In this document: piece after piece, positions 27,168 through 35,826 of the stretch
Position numbering within the stretch: the first letter of the stretch is position 1
How the letters are laid out: each line of letters starts with the position of its first letter
Assembly (NCBI RefSeq): GCF_963975345.1
Contig: NZ_CAXBGE010000004.1
Span: 62,001-126,000 of the forward strand
Length of the DNA: 64,000 nucleotides
Direction: 5' to 3'
Origin: Maricaulis sp963975345
Lineage (GTDB): Bacteria; Pseudomonadota; Alphaproteobacteria; Caulobacterales; Maricaulaceae
Program-made: the position numbers and the translations under genes
The notes under the pieces: generated by a model
Databases searched by the model: none
The model's input: only the letters and a program-made list of their open reading frames with translations
Told to the model about the DNA's origin: nothing

Positions 27168-28104
27168 AGCAGAAACCCGATTTGGCTTTGCCGCCGTGAT
27201 CGGTTCCCCCAATGCCGGCAAATCGACCCTGGTCAATGCGCTCGTCGGCGCCAAGATTTCCATCGTCACGCACAAGGTGCAGACGACGCGCTTTGCCGTG
27301 CGCGGCGTGGCGATCGAGGACAAGACCCAGATCTGCCTGGTCGATACGCCCGGCGTGTTCGCACCAAAGAACCGGCTCGACAAGGCCATGGTCCGCGCTG
27401 CCTGGAGCGGCGCCGATGACGCAGACTGTGTGGTCCACGTGATCGATGTCGGTGCTCGCGACCGCATCGAGGCCGGCAATGGCAAGCCCGGCGACCGTCT
27501 GATGGTTGAAGATGATGACCGCGTCATGGAAGGCCTCAAACTGGCCAATCGTCAGGCGACGCTCGTGCTCAACAAGATCGACACCATCGATAGCGATCAT
27601 CTGCTGGCGATGTCGAAAGAGCTCTACGATACGGGCATTTATTCCGACGTTTTCATGATTTCCGCCAAAAAAGGCTTCGGCGTTCCGCTGCTCAAAGCGC
27701 ATCTGGCGACCCTGATGCCACAAGGCGTCTGGCATTATCCCGAAGACCAGATCGCCGATCTGCCGCAACGCCTGCTCGCCGCCGAGATCACCCGCGAAAA
27801 ACTCTATCTGCGCCTGCACGAGGAATTGCCCTATGCCTCGATGGTCGAGACAGAGAGCTGGAAAAAGCTGCGCGACGGTTCTGTCCGCGTTGAGCAATCG
27901 ATCATCATCGAGCGCGACAGCCAAAAACCCATCGTGCTCGGCAAGCATGGCTCAGCCGTCAAAGCGATTGGGGAAGCGGCCCGGCGTGAGCTGGAAGAAA
28001 TGCTCGGCTGCCGGGTGCATCTCTTCATCAATGTGAAGGTCGACCCACGCTGGATGGCGCGGCGGTCCCACTTCTCTGATGTCGGGCTTGATTTTGATGC
28101 TTAG
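27157..28104 (+). CDS. era: GTPase Era
   Basis: A 315-residue Ras-like GTPase that assists 16S rRNA maturation and 30S assembly. G1 is GSPNAGKSTLVNAL, the switch I region has KVQTTRFAVRG, G3 is LVDTPGVFAP and G4 is LVLNKID. The C-terminal KH domain contains IIERDSQKPIVLGKHGSAVKAIG. There is a modest insertion between G3 and G4 (ARDRIEAGNGKPGDRLMVED), making it slightly longer than E. coli Era. Confidence 0.97.
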   Translation: MSAEAETRFGFAAVIGSPNAGKSTLVNALVGAKISIVTHKVQTTRFAVRGVAIEDKTQICLVDTPGVFAPKNRLDKAMVRAAWSGADDADCVVHVIDVGARDRIEAGNGKPGDRLMVEDDDRVMEGLKLANRQATLVLNKIDTIDSDHLLAMSKELYDTGIYSDVFMISAKKGFGVPLLKAHLATLMPQGVWHYPEDQIADLPQRLLAAEITREKLYLRLHEELPYASMVETESWKKLRDGSVRVEQSIIIERDSQKPIVLGKHGSAVKAIGEAARRELEEMLGCRVHLFINVKVDPRWMARRSHFSDVGLDFDA

Positions 28105-28112
28105 GCATTGCG

Positions 28113-28841
28113 ATGGAATGGTCTGATAGCGGCATTGTCCTGGCGGTTCGGCCGCACGGGGAGACCAGCGCGATCATCGAGGTGCTGACGGCTGAGAATG
28201 GCCGCCATGCCGGCCTAGTGCGCGGCGGGCGCTCGCGCAGCATGCGGCCGGTGCTGCAGCCGGGCAATCGTGTCGCGGTCACCTGGCGGGCGCGGCTGGC
28301 CGATCATCTCGGTACTTTTGTCGTTGAAGCCGAGCATCTGGGCGCTGGCGCTGTGATGGAAAACCGCGCTGCCCTGGCGGGGCTCAACTCAGCCTGCGCC
28401 GTCGCCGTGATGGCCTTACCTGAGCGTGAGCCACATCCGCGTGTCCATGAGGGCTTTGGCATTTTTCTCGCGGCGCTGGAGCAGGAGGATGTCTGGCCGG
28501 CACTCTATGTCAGCTGGGAAGCGGGACTGTTGTCCGCTCTGGGCTATGGCCTCGATCTCGATACCTGCGCCGTCACCGGCGTCATCGATGATCTCACCCA
28601 TGTCAGCCCGCGCACCGGCCGCGCCGTCTGCCGCGAAGAGGCGGCGCCCTATCTGGCCAAACTGCTGCAAATCCCCGGCTTCATGCAGGGCTCCGGCACG
28701 ATCGAGCCCGGCGATATCGCCATGGGCCTGGCCCTGACCGGCTATTTCATCGATCGCCGCGTGCTGTGGCAGATCGACAAGCAATTGCCCGGAGCGCGGG
28801 CGCGCATGATCGCCGAGCTGGAGCGGGTGGGGCGGCTTTAG
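28113..28841 (+). CDS. recO: DNA repair protein RecO
   Basis: A 242-residue mediator that loads RecA with RecR. The N-terminal OB-fold is MEWSDSGIVLAVRPHGETSA with the GLVRGGRSR block. The C-terminal alpha-helical part has VSWEAGLLSALGYGLDLDTCAVTG. The cysteines that make a zinc knuckle in some RecO proteins are only partly present. It starts 8 bases after era and ends the conserved run; parC, its usual next neighbour here, is displaced by an inserted gene. Confidence 0.95.
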   Translation: MEWSDSGIVLAVRPHGETSAIIEVLTAENGRHAGLVRGGRSRSMRPVLQPGNRVAVTWRARLADHLGTFVVEAEHLGAGAVMENRAALAGLNSACAVAVMALPEREPHPRVHEGFGIFLAALEQEDVWPALYVSWEAGLLSALGYGLDLDTCAVTGVIDDLTHVSPRTGRAVCREEAAPYLAKLLQIPGFMQGSGTIEPGDIAMGLALTGYFIDRRVLWQIDKQLPGARARMIAELERVGRL

Positions 28842-28885
28842 GATGGCGCGCGTGGTGTGGGCTCGGAGTTTGTTCGCAGACCGCC

Positions 28886-30205
28886 CTACCAATCGTATCG
28901 GGTAGGGGTCTCGCCCATCAGATCTAGGGTGAAGCACGAATTGGAATTGGATGGTCGTAGCGCGACCCACTTATGGCTACCGACCAACAGCTTTGCTTCC
29001 GTGGGAAACCTCAAGCGATTTGAATTGCTTGGCTCCGGGCAGAAATCGCTAGAGGACAATTTTAGCAACTCGTACCCCCCAGCAACGAGGGTGATTTCAA
29101 CTATATGGTCGGCAATTTCGGGGTTACAATCGAAAAGGATAGTGCAACCGTCCAATTCAAGTAAATTGCAGGTCGGCTGAAATCGTTCGATGAATGGCTC
29201 GGACAAGGATTCAAAATAAAATTGAGTTCGATCCACTTCTAGAATTGACACCGATCTCGAAGTGCGAATTTCGTCTTCGTGGACCTCTCCTCCTAATTTC
29301 GTTGGGTACTCAAGGCCATCAACATTCTCAACATATCTCGAATGCTCGAGTGTGTCGGGCATAATCCAACTGAATCCAAAGCTATATTGAGAGTTTTTGG
29401 TGCGACCTTTTCCCCTCTCTTCCCACTCCTCCAAAGTCTCGACGATGCGCGCATTCCCGCCACCGAACGTTAGCCCGAGAAGCCCGTCCGAGTGGGCGCG
29501 CAGCGAAAGGTATGTTTGAAAGAAAAACTCACCTTGGCAGCTGTCCCAAATTGACGAGTCCAGCTTCACTTTGGTGCCGAGCTGATTTAGCGGAATGTTT
29601 GCTTCAAGGAGGAATTGAATTCGTTTAGTAGTACGGTCGATTCCCTGAAATTTCGCACCTATAGCCGAATTAATCTCGTCTCCCCACGCGCTGAAAAAGT
29701 CCTTTTGTTCAGCATCATTGAGCTGCAAATCCAAATATCGCGACCTAATCGCATAACCTCGATTTGAATCGAGCGCTACTCGAATGCGTTCGCGATCAAA
29801 AATATCGCAATGCTGGACCCCATTTTTGTATGCGAGCTTTTGTAAACTCGTAATGATTCCGGGAGTAAGTCCAACATTTGTAAAAAATACAAATGATTTT
29901 GGGTTGGGCGTTTGATCTCTCTTGACCCGAAATGCGGCACCCAGATCGGATTCGAATTTTTTCTTGATTTGCTTGCGGTGTTGTTGGGTGTCGGTGGCCC
30001 CGTTTACAAAACCGACTGCTCCAAAACACAATTCGCCCTCATACAGTGCTTGGATATCGCGGGCTTCATCCGGGCCGCCCTTGGGTAGACGTGGCCTAAC
30101 ATCTGAAAACCCGTGTTGAACGGACAATATTTCGAGGCACATTCGCTCGCGCCCAGCCTGTCGAGAGTCTAAGTAGTCTTTCAGCCGTCGTTCTGTTTCG
30201 CTCAT
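28886..30205 (-). CDS. Unknown protein, possible restriction-endonuclease-like N-terminus
   Basis: A 439-residue protein of no family I can name with confidence. The region near residues 20-90 (ERMCLEILSVQHGF, then KGGPDEARDIQALYEGE and CFGAVGFVNGATD) resembles a PD-(D/E)XK-type fold with a GPDxxRD core, but the expected Q-x-K or E-x-K strand is not clear. The C-terminal half is beta-rich with no motif. The DNA is visibly AT-richer than its surroundings and the gene lies opposite to and between recO and parC, suggesting acquisition. Starts at 30250 or a GTG at 30256 are possible; 30205 is chosen as the usual-looking N-terminus (MSETERRLKDYL). A defence role is only a guess. Confidence 0.6.
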   Translation of the reverse strand: MSETERRLKDYLDSRQAGRERMCLEILSVQHGFSDVRPRLPKGGPDEARDIQALYEGELCFGAVGFVNGATDTQQHRKQIKKKFESDLGAAFRVKRDQTPNPKSFVFFTNVGLTPGIITSLQKLAYKNGVQHCDIFDRERIRVALDSNRGYAIRSRYLDLQLNDAEQKDFFSAWGDEINSAIGAKFQGIDRTTKRIQFLLEANIPLNQLGTKVKLDSSIWDSCQGEFFFQTYLSLRAHSDGLLGLTFGGGNARIVETLEEWEERGKGRTKNSQYSFGFSWIMPDTLEHSRYVENVDGLEYPTKLGGEVHEDEIRTSRSVSILEVDRTQFYFESLSEPFIERFQPTCNLLELDGCTILFDCNPEIADHIVEITLVAGGYELLKLSSSDFCPEPSNSNRLRFPTEAKLLVGSHKWVALRPSNSNSCFTLDLMGETPTRYDW

Positions 30206-30468
30206 CGGTCGAACTTGCCCTTGGGTTGTGATGGACGTGATTGGTTGCATTAGCACATCGGTGGATGAGGGCGCACTGTTGGAAGCGGAATCCCACGCAC
30301 AACCCTAGAAGACTAGCATCGGATTGGTCAAAGCGACCGTGAACGAGCACCCAGAAATATTCCGTTTGGCTGGTAGAGACCCCTTTCCCCACATATTCCT
30401 GCGCCCCGTCCCTGTGCCACAAGCCAATCGCCCTATACTGAAAGCCACGAATCACGAGGCGAAGTCCC

Positions 30469-32745
30469 ATGGGCGATAATTTCGATCCGGATGCCGGTCA
30501 TATCATCGAGGAACCCTTTGATGAGGCGCTGTCCAAGCGCTATCTGGCCTATGCCCTGTCGACGATCACCCAGCGCGCTCTGCCCGATGCCCGCGACGGC
30601 CTGAAACCGGTCCATCGGCGGCTTCTCCATGCGATGCGCGAGCTGAAGCTGAACCCGGAATCGGCGTTCAAGAAATCCGCCCGCGTCGTCGGTGATGTGA
30701 TCGGTAAATACCACCCCCATGGCGACCAGTCGGTCTATGAGGCGTTGGTGCGTCTGGCCCAGGATTTCGCCTCGCGCTATCCGCTGGTCGATGGCCAAGG
30801 CAATTTCGGCAATATTGACGGCGATAGCGCCGCCGCCATGCGCTACACCGAAACCCGCCTGACCAAGGCTGCCGAACTGGTGTTGCAGGATATCGAGCAC
30901 GGCACGGTCGATTTCGAGGACACTTATGATGGCTCCGAGCGCGAGCCCCTGGTCCTGCCGGGCGCATTCCCCAACCTGCTCGCCAATGGCTCGACCGGCA
31001 TTGCCGTCGGCATGGCGACCTCGATCCCGCCGCACAATGCCTACGAGCTGTGCAAAGCGGCGCGGCATCTGATCAAGAAGCCGGATGCCGAAGTCATCGA
31101 TCTTCTGAAATATGTCAAAGGCCCCGATTTTCCGACCGGTGGCATTATCATCGAGCCGGAAGCGGCCATCCGCGAGGCCTATGAGACCGGGCGCGGCGGC
31201 TTCCGCGTACGGGCGAAATGGGAGACCGAGGATATCGGTCGCGGCATGTGGCGCATCGTCATCACCGAAATCCCGTATCTGGTTCAAAAATCCAAACTGG
31301 TCGAACGCATCGCCTTGATGATGGAAGCCAAGCGCCTGCCTTTGCTCGAAGATGTGCTCGATGAGAGCGCCGAGGATATCCGCCTGGTGCTGGAGCCGAA
31401 GAGCAAGCTGGTCGATCCGGAATTGCTGATGGAGTCGGTGTTCAAGCTGACCGATCTGGAAAACCGTTTCCCGCTCAATCTCAATGTGCTCGATCCTGAA
31501 GGCACGCCGCGGGTGATGAGCCTGAAGGATGTGCTGGCGATCTGGGTCGAACACAGGCGCTCGGTTGCCGTGCGCCGGGCCGAGACGCGGCTGGCCAAGG
31601 TGCAGGACCGGCTCGAAGTGTTGGCCGGCTATCTGATTGTCTATGCCGATCTGGACGAGGTGATCCGCATCATCCGTTTCGAGGACAAGCCCAAAGACTT
31701 GTTGATGAAGACATTCGAACTGTCCGACCGGCAGGCCGAGGCCATTCTCAACATGCGGCTGCGCAGCTTGCGCAAGCTGGAAGAGCTCGAAATTCGCAAG
31801 GAAGACGACACTTTGCGCGGCGAACGTCAGAGCTTGGCTGACCTGATCGCCTCGAGCGAGCTGCAATGGGCCAAGGTCGATGGCGAGATCGCAGACGTCG
31901 AGAAATTCTATGGGCCAAAGTCGGCAATCGGTGCGCGCCGCTCGGTCTTCGCCGATGCGCCGCTGGTCACTGCCGAAACCTCGATCGAGGCCTTCATCGT
32001 GCGCGAACCGATCACCGCCGTGCTCTCCGAGCGTGGTTGGGTGCGCACGCTCAAAGGCCATGCTTCCGACGTGACCGAGTTGAAATTCAAGGAAGGCGAC
32101 CGCTCTGCCTTCGCCATCAAGTGTGAGACCACCGACAAGCTGTTGATGTTCGCCACCGACGGCAAATTCTACACTTTCGATGCCAATAAATTGCCCGGCG
32201 GGCGCGGCCATGGCGAGCCGGTGCGGCTGCATGTCGACCTGCCCGAAGATGCGGCGCCAATCGGCCTGTTCAAATACGATCCGACGCGCTCCCTGCTGGT
32301 CGCCTCCGGCGAGGGGCATGGCTTTAGGGTGCTGGAAAAGGATTGCATGGCCGCGACCAAGGGCGGCAAGCAAATCCTCAACCTCAATGCCGGCGACGAG
32401 GCCCTGCTGTGCATCCCGGCGATGGGCGACCAGGTCGCGGTGATCGGCGAGAACAAGAAATTGCTGGTCTTCCCGCTCGACGAAATTTCGGTGATGTCGC
32501 GCGGCAAGGGCGTACGCCTGCTCGGCGGCAAGGGGGCGCGTGTTGCCGATGTGATGGTGTTCACGGCCGAGGAGGGCCTCTCCTGGCTTGACGGTGCCGG
32601 TCGCCGCCATGCGCTCGATGACTGGCAGATGTGGGGGGCCAAACGCGCCCAAGCCGGCAAGATGGCACCACGCGGTTTCCCGCGCAGCCTGCGCTTCGCG
32701 CCGCGCGGTTCGGAATTCCTCGCTTCACAGGCGAAAGCGCAATAA
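30469..32745 (+). CDS. parC: DNA topoisomerase IV subunit A
   Basis: A 758-residue type IIA topoisomerase subunit that decatenates daughter chromosomes with ParE. The N-terminal breakage-reunion domain has RALPDARDGLKPVHRRLLHA, GKYHPHGDQSVYEALVRLAQ and the catalytic Tyr in AMRYTETRLTK. The C-terminal about 280 residues form the beta-pinwheel, with degenerate repeats such as TTDKLLMFATDGKFYTFDAN and NKKLLVFPLDEI. It lacks the GyrA-box, supporting ParC over GyrA. It is preceded by a 260-base gap that probably holds its promoter; I could not identify convincing -35/-10 boxes. Confidence 0.95.
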   Translation: MGDNFDPDAGHIIEEPFDEALSKRYLAYALSTITQRALPDARDGLKPVHRRLLHAMRELKLNPESAFKKSARVVGDVIGKYHPHGDQSVYEALVRLAQDFASRYPLVDGQGNFGNIDGDSAAAMRYTETRLTKAAELVLQDIEHGTVDFEDTYDGSEREPLVLPGAFPNLLANGSTGIAVGMATSIPPHNAYELCKAARHLIKKPDAEVIDLLKYVKGPDFPTGGIIIEPEAAIREAYETGRGGFRVRAKWETEDIGRGMWRIVITEIPYLVQKSKLVERIALMMEAKRLPLLEDVLDESAEDIRLVLEPKSKLVDPELLMESVFKLTDLENRFPLNLNVLDPEGTPRVMSLKDVLAIWVEHRRSVAVRRAETRLAKVQDRLEVLAGYLIVYADLDEVIRIIRFEDKPKDLLMKTFELSDRQAEAILNMRLRSLRKLEELEIRKEDDTLRGERQSLADLIASSELQWAKVDGEIADVEKFYGPKSAIGARRSVFADAPLVTAETSIEAFIVREPITAVLSERGWVRTLKGHASDVTELKFKEGDRSAFAIKCETTDKLLMFATDGKFYTFDANKLPGGRGHGEPVRLHVDLPEDAAPIGLFKYDPTRSLLVASGEGHGFRVLEKDCMAATKGGKQILNLNAGDEALLCIPAMGDQVAVIGENKKLLVFPLDEISVMSRGKGVRLLGGKGARVADVMVFTAEEGLSWLDGAGRRHALDDWQMWGAKRAQAGKMAPRGFPRSLRFAPRGSEFLASQAKAQ

Positions 32746-32796
32746 CTAGACTGCCCAATTGAGACTTTGCCCCCAGCCCGCCCGGGAGACTTATTC

Positions 32797-33348
32797 ATGG
32801 ACGCCTCATTGATCCTTCTGATCGTCGTCATCGCCGTCGGCTTCATGCTGGTGATGATCTATAACCGCCTCGTCGCGCTGCGGCAGACCTGCAACCAGGC
32901 TTGGGGCGATGTCGATGTCCAGCTCAAGCAGCGCCATGATGTCATCCCCAATCTGGTCGAGACCGTGAAGGGCTATGCCAGCCACGAGAAAGACACGTTG
33001 GAAAACGTCATCAAGGCGCGCCAAACCGCGATGGCTGCTCCGAATGTGAAAGAGCTCGCCGGTGCGGAAAACATGCTCTCCGGCGCCCTGCGTCAACTGT
33101 TTGCCCTGTCGGAAGCCTATCCCGACCTGAAGGCCAACCAGAACTTCATGCAATTGCAGAGCGAATTGTCGGATCTGGAAAACAAGATCGCTGCCGCGCG
33201 CCGCTTCTTCAACAATGCCGTGGCTGAGTTCAACACCTCGATCGAACAATTCCCGGCCGTGCTGATGGCGTCGATGTTTGGCTTTGCCAAGCGTGACTTC
33301 TTCGAAGTCGGTGAGGGCGAGCGCGCTGCACCCCAGGTCAAATTCTAG
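32797..33348 (+). CDS. lemA: LemA family protein
   Basis: A 183-residue protein anchored by one N-terminal transmembrane helix (MDASLILLIVVIAVGFMLVM) with the rest a helical bundle. YNRLVALRQTCNQAWGDVDVQLKQRHDVIPNLV is the family signature, shown here only in part, and FFNNAVAEFNTSIEQFPAVL is its C-terminal block. LemA proteins are usually followed by TPM-domain or M48 protease genes; here an M48 protease follows after 11 bases. The role is unclear, possibly envelope quality control. Confidence 0.93.
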   Translation: MDASLILLIVVIAVGFMLVMIYNRLVALRQTCNQAWGDVDVQLKQRHDVIPNLVETVKGYASHEKDTLENVIKARQTAMAAPNVKELAGAENMLSGALRQLFALSEAYPDLKANQNFMQLQSELSDLENKIAAARRFFNNAVAEFNTSIEQFPAVLMASMFGFAKRDFFEVGEGERAAPQVKF

Positions 33349-33359
33349 GATTTTGAGCC

Positions 33360-34388
33360 ATGATGTTCGGGGCCGCGGGACTGCGCAGCCATATCTGGAA
33401 CAATAATCTCAAATCGATTGCCTTGCTGGCCGGGTTTCCGGTCCTGCTGACCCTGATCGGCTATGCCATCGCCCTGATCGTCATCGCGATGAGCGGTGAG
33501 GGCGATTACATGGCCTCCAAGGGCAGTTACGGCGCGGCGACGCTGGGCGATTCCATGATGGCGGCGGTTTATATCCTGCCGCAAATTGCTGTCTTCGCCT
33601 CGATTGCGGCCGGGATCTGGTTCGTCATCGCCTGGTTTGGCCACCAGGCGATGATCAATGCCGCCACGGGTGCCAGCTCCGTGACCCGCAAGGATGAGCC
33701 GCGCTTTTATAATTTGCTGGAAAACCTGTGCATTTCCAGGGGCATGACGGTGCCGAAAATGGCGATCATCGAAACGCCCGGCCTCAATGCCTATGCCTCG
33801 GGGCTACGCGAGGGCCAATACACCGTGACGGTCACGCGCGGTCTGATGCAGACCCTCAATGATGCCGAGCTGGAAGGCGTGCTGGCGCACGAACTCTCGC
33901 ATATCCGCCACCAGGATGTGCGGCTGCTGGTGATCGCGATCATCTTTGTCGGCATCATTTCCTTTGCCGCCGAGATTGCCTTTCGCGGCATGTTTTATGG
34001 CGGCATGCGCGGCGGCGGCCGGCGCAGTGGATCGCGTAATGGCGGTGCGCTCATCATTATCGCCATGGCCTGCATCGCTGTCGCCTATCTGCTTGGTATC
34101 ATGATCCGTTTCTCGCTGTCGCGGCGGCGCGAATACATGGCCGATGCGGGCGCGGTCGAACTGACCCGCAACCCCGATGCGATGATCTCGGCGCTGGCGA
34201 AAATCTCGGGCCATTCCGAAATCGACAAGGCGCCGGAAGAGGTGCGCGAAATGTTCATCGAGAACCACAGCACGGGCTTCATGGGCGTGTTCGCGACGCA
34301 TCCACCGATCGAGAAACGCATCGAGGCGCTGGTGGAATATGCCGGTGGAAAGCGGGCGCAGCGGGTGTCGAGTGTGCCGCAGGTTTAG
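33360..34388 (+). CDS. M48-family membrane zinc metalloprotease
   Basis: A 342-residue HtpX/Ste24-like integral membrane protease. Transmembrane segments lie near residues 20-45, 70-95, 195-215 and 228-252. The zinc motif HELSH is in GVLAHELSHIRHQD, and the third ligand Glu lies in SRRREYMADAGAV. The N-terminal GVLRSHIWNNN-type region and an internal glycine/arginine-rich loop (GGMRGGGRRSGSRNGG) are as in LemA-associated M48 proteins. It is probably co-transcribed with lemA and acts on damaged membrane proteins. A second ATG at 33363 is an equal start. Confidence 0.92.
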   Translation: MMFGAAGLRSHIWNNNLKSIALLAGFPVLLTLIGYAIALIVIAMSGEGDYMASKGSYGAATLGDSMMAAVYILPQIAVFASIAAGIWFVIAWFGHQAMINAATGASSVTRKDEPRFYNLLENLCISRGMTVPKMAIIETPGLNAYASGLREGQYTVTVTRGLMQTLNDAELEGVLAHELSHIRHQDVRLLVIAIIFVGIISFAAEIAFRGMFYGGMRGGGRRSGSRNGGALIIIAMACIAVAYLLGIMIRFSLSRRREYMADAGAVELTRNPDAMISALAKISGHSEIDKAPEEVREMFIENHSTGFMGVFATHPPIEKRIEALVEYAGGKRAQRVSSVPQV

Positions 34389-34429
34389 TCTCGACTTGCT
34401 TTTACGCTCTACCTACGTCTCCGTTCATG

Positions 34430-34485
34430 TTGACAAAATCTGCACTTGCACAGTGCGATTAGGTTGTGCTATCCAGTGAGTGCAC
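34430..34485 (+). promoter_or_regulatory. Putative promoter and repeat-rich operator of the AIPR gene
   Basis: A TTGACA hexamer (34430-34435) is followed by clustered TGCAC/GTGCA repeats: GCACT-TGCAC-AGTGC (34442-34456) and a GTGCAC palindrome (34480-34485). A second reading is TTGCAC (34446-34451) with GCTATC 16 bases later, which partly fits the GCTA-type -10 of Caulobacter. The true start site cannot be decided by eye. The repeats suggest repressor binding. Confidence 0.35.
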
Positions 34486-34542
34486 GTGGATTCGTCTGCG
34501 GCATTTTTGGTCGCCTCGCGACACAACCTATGGAGAATGAAA

Positions 34543-35754
34543 ATGGGCGTTACGACGCACAAAATTCGCGCACCTGAAGCGCGCCGCATTAAGCACCCCG
34601 TATTCCCTGAAATCGAGAAACACTATCTGACCGTCCGGGCAATAGATGTGCCCGACGGTATCCGGAAGGACGCCAACGCGCGTGACGGCGAAGGGCAGGA
34701 CTTGCGGAAACAAGTCTATCGGGAAGTGCAAAAGAGCCTTTTGGCTGAGAACTCCCTTCCCGGCATTTTTGATCTTAAGAATAAGGGGATCGTCATACTC
34801 GCCGAAAGCGTGCGGAAGGTCGGTGAAGACGTTTATGAGATCCGGATTCGGGAGGGCCAAGGGATTGTCGATGGCGGCCATACATACGAAATCATCTGCA
34901 AAGCGCAGGCTGAGGACAGTATTCCCGAGGATCAGTATGTCGAAATTCAAATTCGTACTGGCGTCGATGATGATCTGATTACCGAAATTTCAGCGGGCTT
35001 GAATACGGGCATCGCGGTGAAGCATCACTCTATCGCAAACCTTGACGGCAAATACGAGTGGATCAAGGAAGAGGTGGCAGATCAGCCGTACGCATCGAGG
35101 ATCGCTTGGCGCGAAACTGACGCTGGCGATTATGATGTACGTGACTTGATTTGCGTTCTTGAAGCGATGAACGTTATCGATTTTGCTAACGAAAGCGGCA
35201 TCCACCCGATTTCTGCCTATGAGGCGCGCGAGAGGGTCACCAAAAAATTCTCCGACGATGCAGACCTGAACGAACTTAGTCCCAAACATTCTACTTACCA
35301 ACGTTTGCGGCCGTTGCTCCGGGACGCTCTTGTGCTCTACGATACCATTCGTCATGACTTTCGCGAGGTCTACAATCGCGAAACCTTGGGGAATGCCGGG
35401 GCCCTCGATATCGTGGAGAGGGCTCGGAAGGGGAAATCGTTTGATTTCCCGTTCGCGGGTCTCGATGACTCTGAGTACCGTTTGACCAAAGGCGCGCTGT
35501 ATCCGATTTTCGCGGCGTTTCGGAACAAGGTTTGGATCAACTCGGAAACGGGTCTCGCTGAATGGGATGGGGGCTTTGATTCAGTTCTGGAGCTGTGGGA
35601 CACGACTGCCGTAGAGCTGGTCAGGCAGACTAAGGCGGCAATAAAGGATTACGGGCGGAAGCCAGATGTCCTTGGTAAATCACGCGGCCATTGGAACAAT
35701 GTCCACAAGACCGTTGAGGTCCACCTGCTTCGTAGTCTTCACCGGTCGAAATAA
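34543..35754 (+). CDS. AIPR-family (abortive infection related) protein
   Basis: A 403-residue protein with an AIPR-type domain over about residues 60-300. The signature pair is FDLKNKGIVILAESV followed by GIVDGGHTYEII, matching the NNG...IVNGxQT pattern of that family, and ISAGLNTGIAVKHHSIANL continues it. The C-terminus is helical without a clear motif. AIPR proteins are associated with phage resistance or stress systems, but a biochemical activity is not established to my knowledge. GGAG at 34532-34535 places the start at 34543 rather than 34537. It is a single gene with its own upstream repeats and downstream terminator, typical of a mobile cargo gene; its codons are less GC-biased than the neighbours. 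Confidence 0.75.
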   Translation: MGVTTHKIRAPEARRIKHPVFPEIEKHYLTVRAIDVPDGIRKDANARDGEGQDLRKQVYREVQKSLLAENSLPGIFDLKNKGIVILAESVRKVGEDVYEIRIREGQGIVDGGHTYEIICKAQAEDSIPEDQYVEIQIRTGVDDDLITEISAGLNTGIAVKHHSIANLDGKYEWIKEEVADQPYASRIAWRETDAGDYDVRDLICVLEAMNVIDFANESGIHPISAYEARERVTKKFSDDADLNELSPKHSTYQRLRPLLRDALVLYDTIRHDFREVYNRETLGNAGALDIVERARKGKSFDFPFAGLDDSEYRLTKGALYPIFAAFRNKVWINSETGLAEWDGGFDSVLELWDTTAVELVRQTKAAIKDYGRKPDVLGKSRGHWNNVHKTVEVHLLRSLHRSK

Positions 35755-35765
35755 TCTGACCGGGC

Positions 35766-35794
35766 TGAGAGGGCAGGCTGGTCCTGCCCTCTCA
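35766..35794. terminator. Hairpin between the convergent AIPR and permease genes
   Basis: TGAGAGGGCAGG (35766-35777) pairs perfectly with CCTGCCCTCTCA (35783-35794), a 12-bp stem with a CTGGT loop, starting 12 bases after the AIPR stop. It is followed by ATTT on the plus strand and by short pyrimidine sequence on the minus strand, so it may serve both convergent genes. Confidence 0.7.
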
Positions 35795-35826
35795 ATTTGG
35801 CTGGCCAGATAGCGCGTTGAGTACTG

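Noticed and set aside
28857..29180. 107-codon plus-strand ORF after recO
   Set aside because: It is antisense to the 28886-30205 gene, has low-complexity Ser/Pro-rich translation and no start signal.
30096..30470. 124-codon ORF upstream of parC on the minus strand
   Set aside because: It overlaps the nuclease-like gene in another frame and the parC leader, shows no family-like sequence and has no ribosome site.
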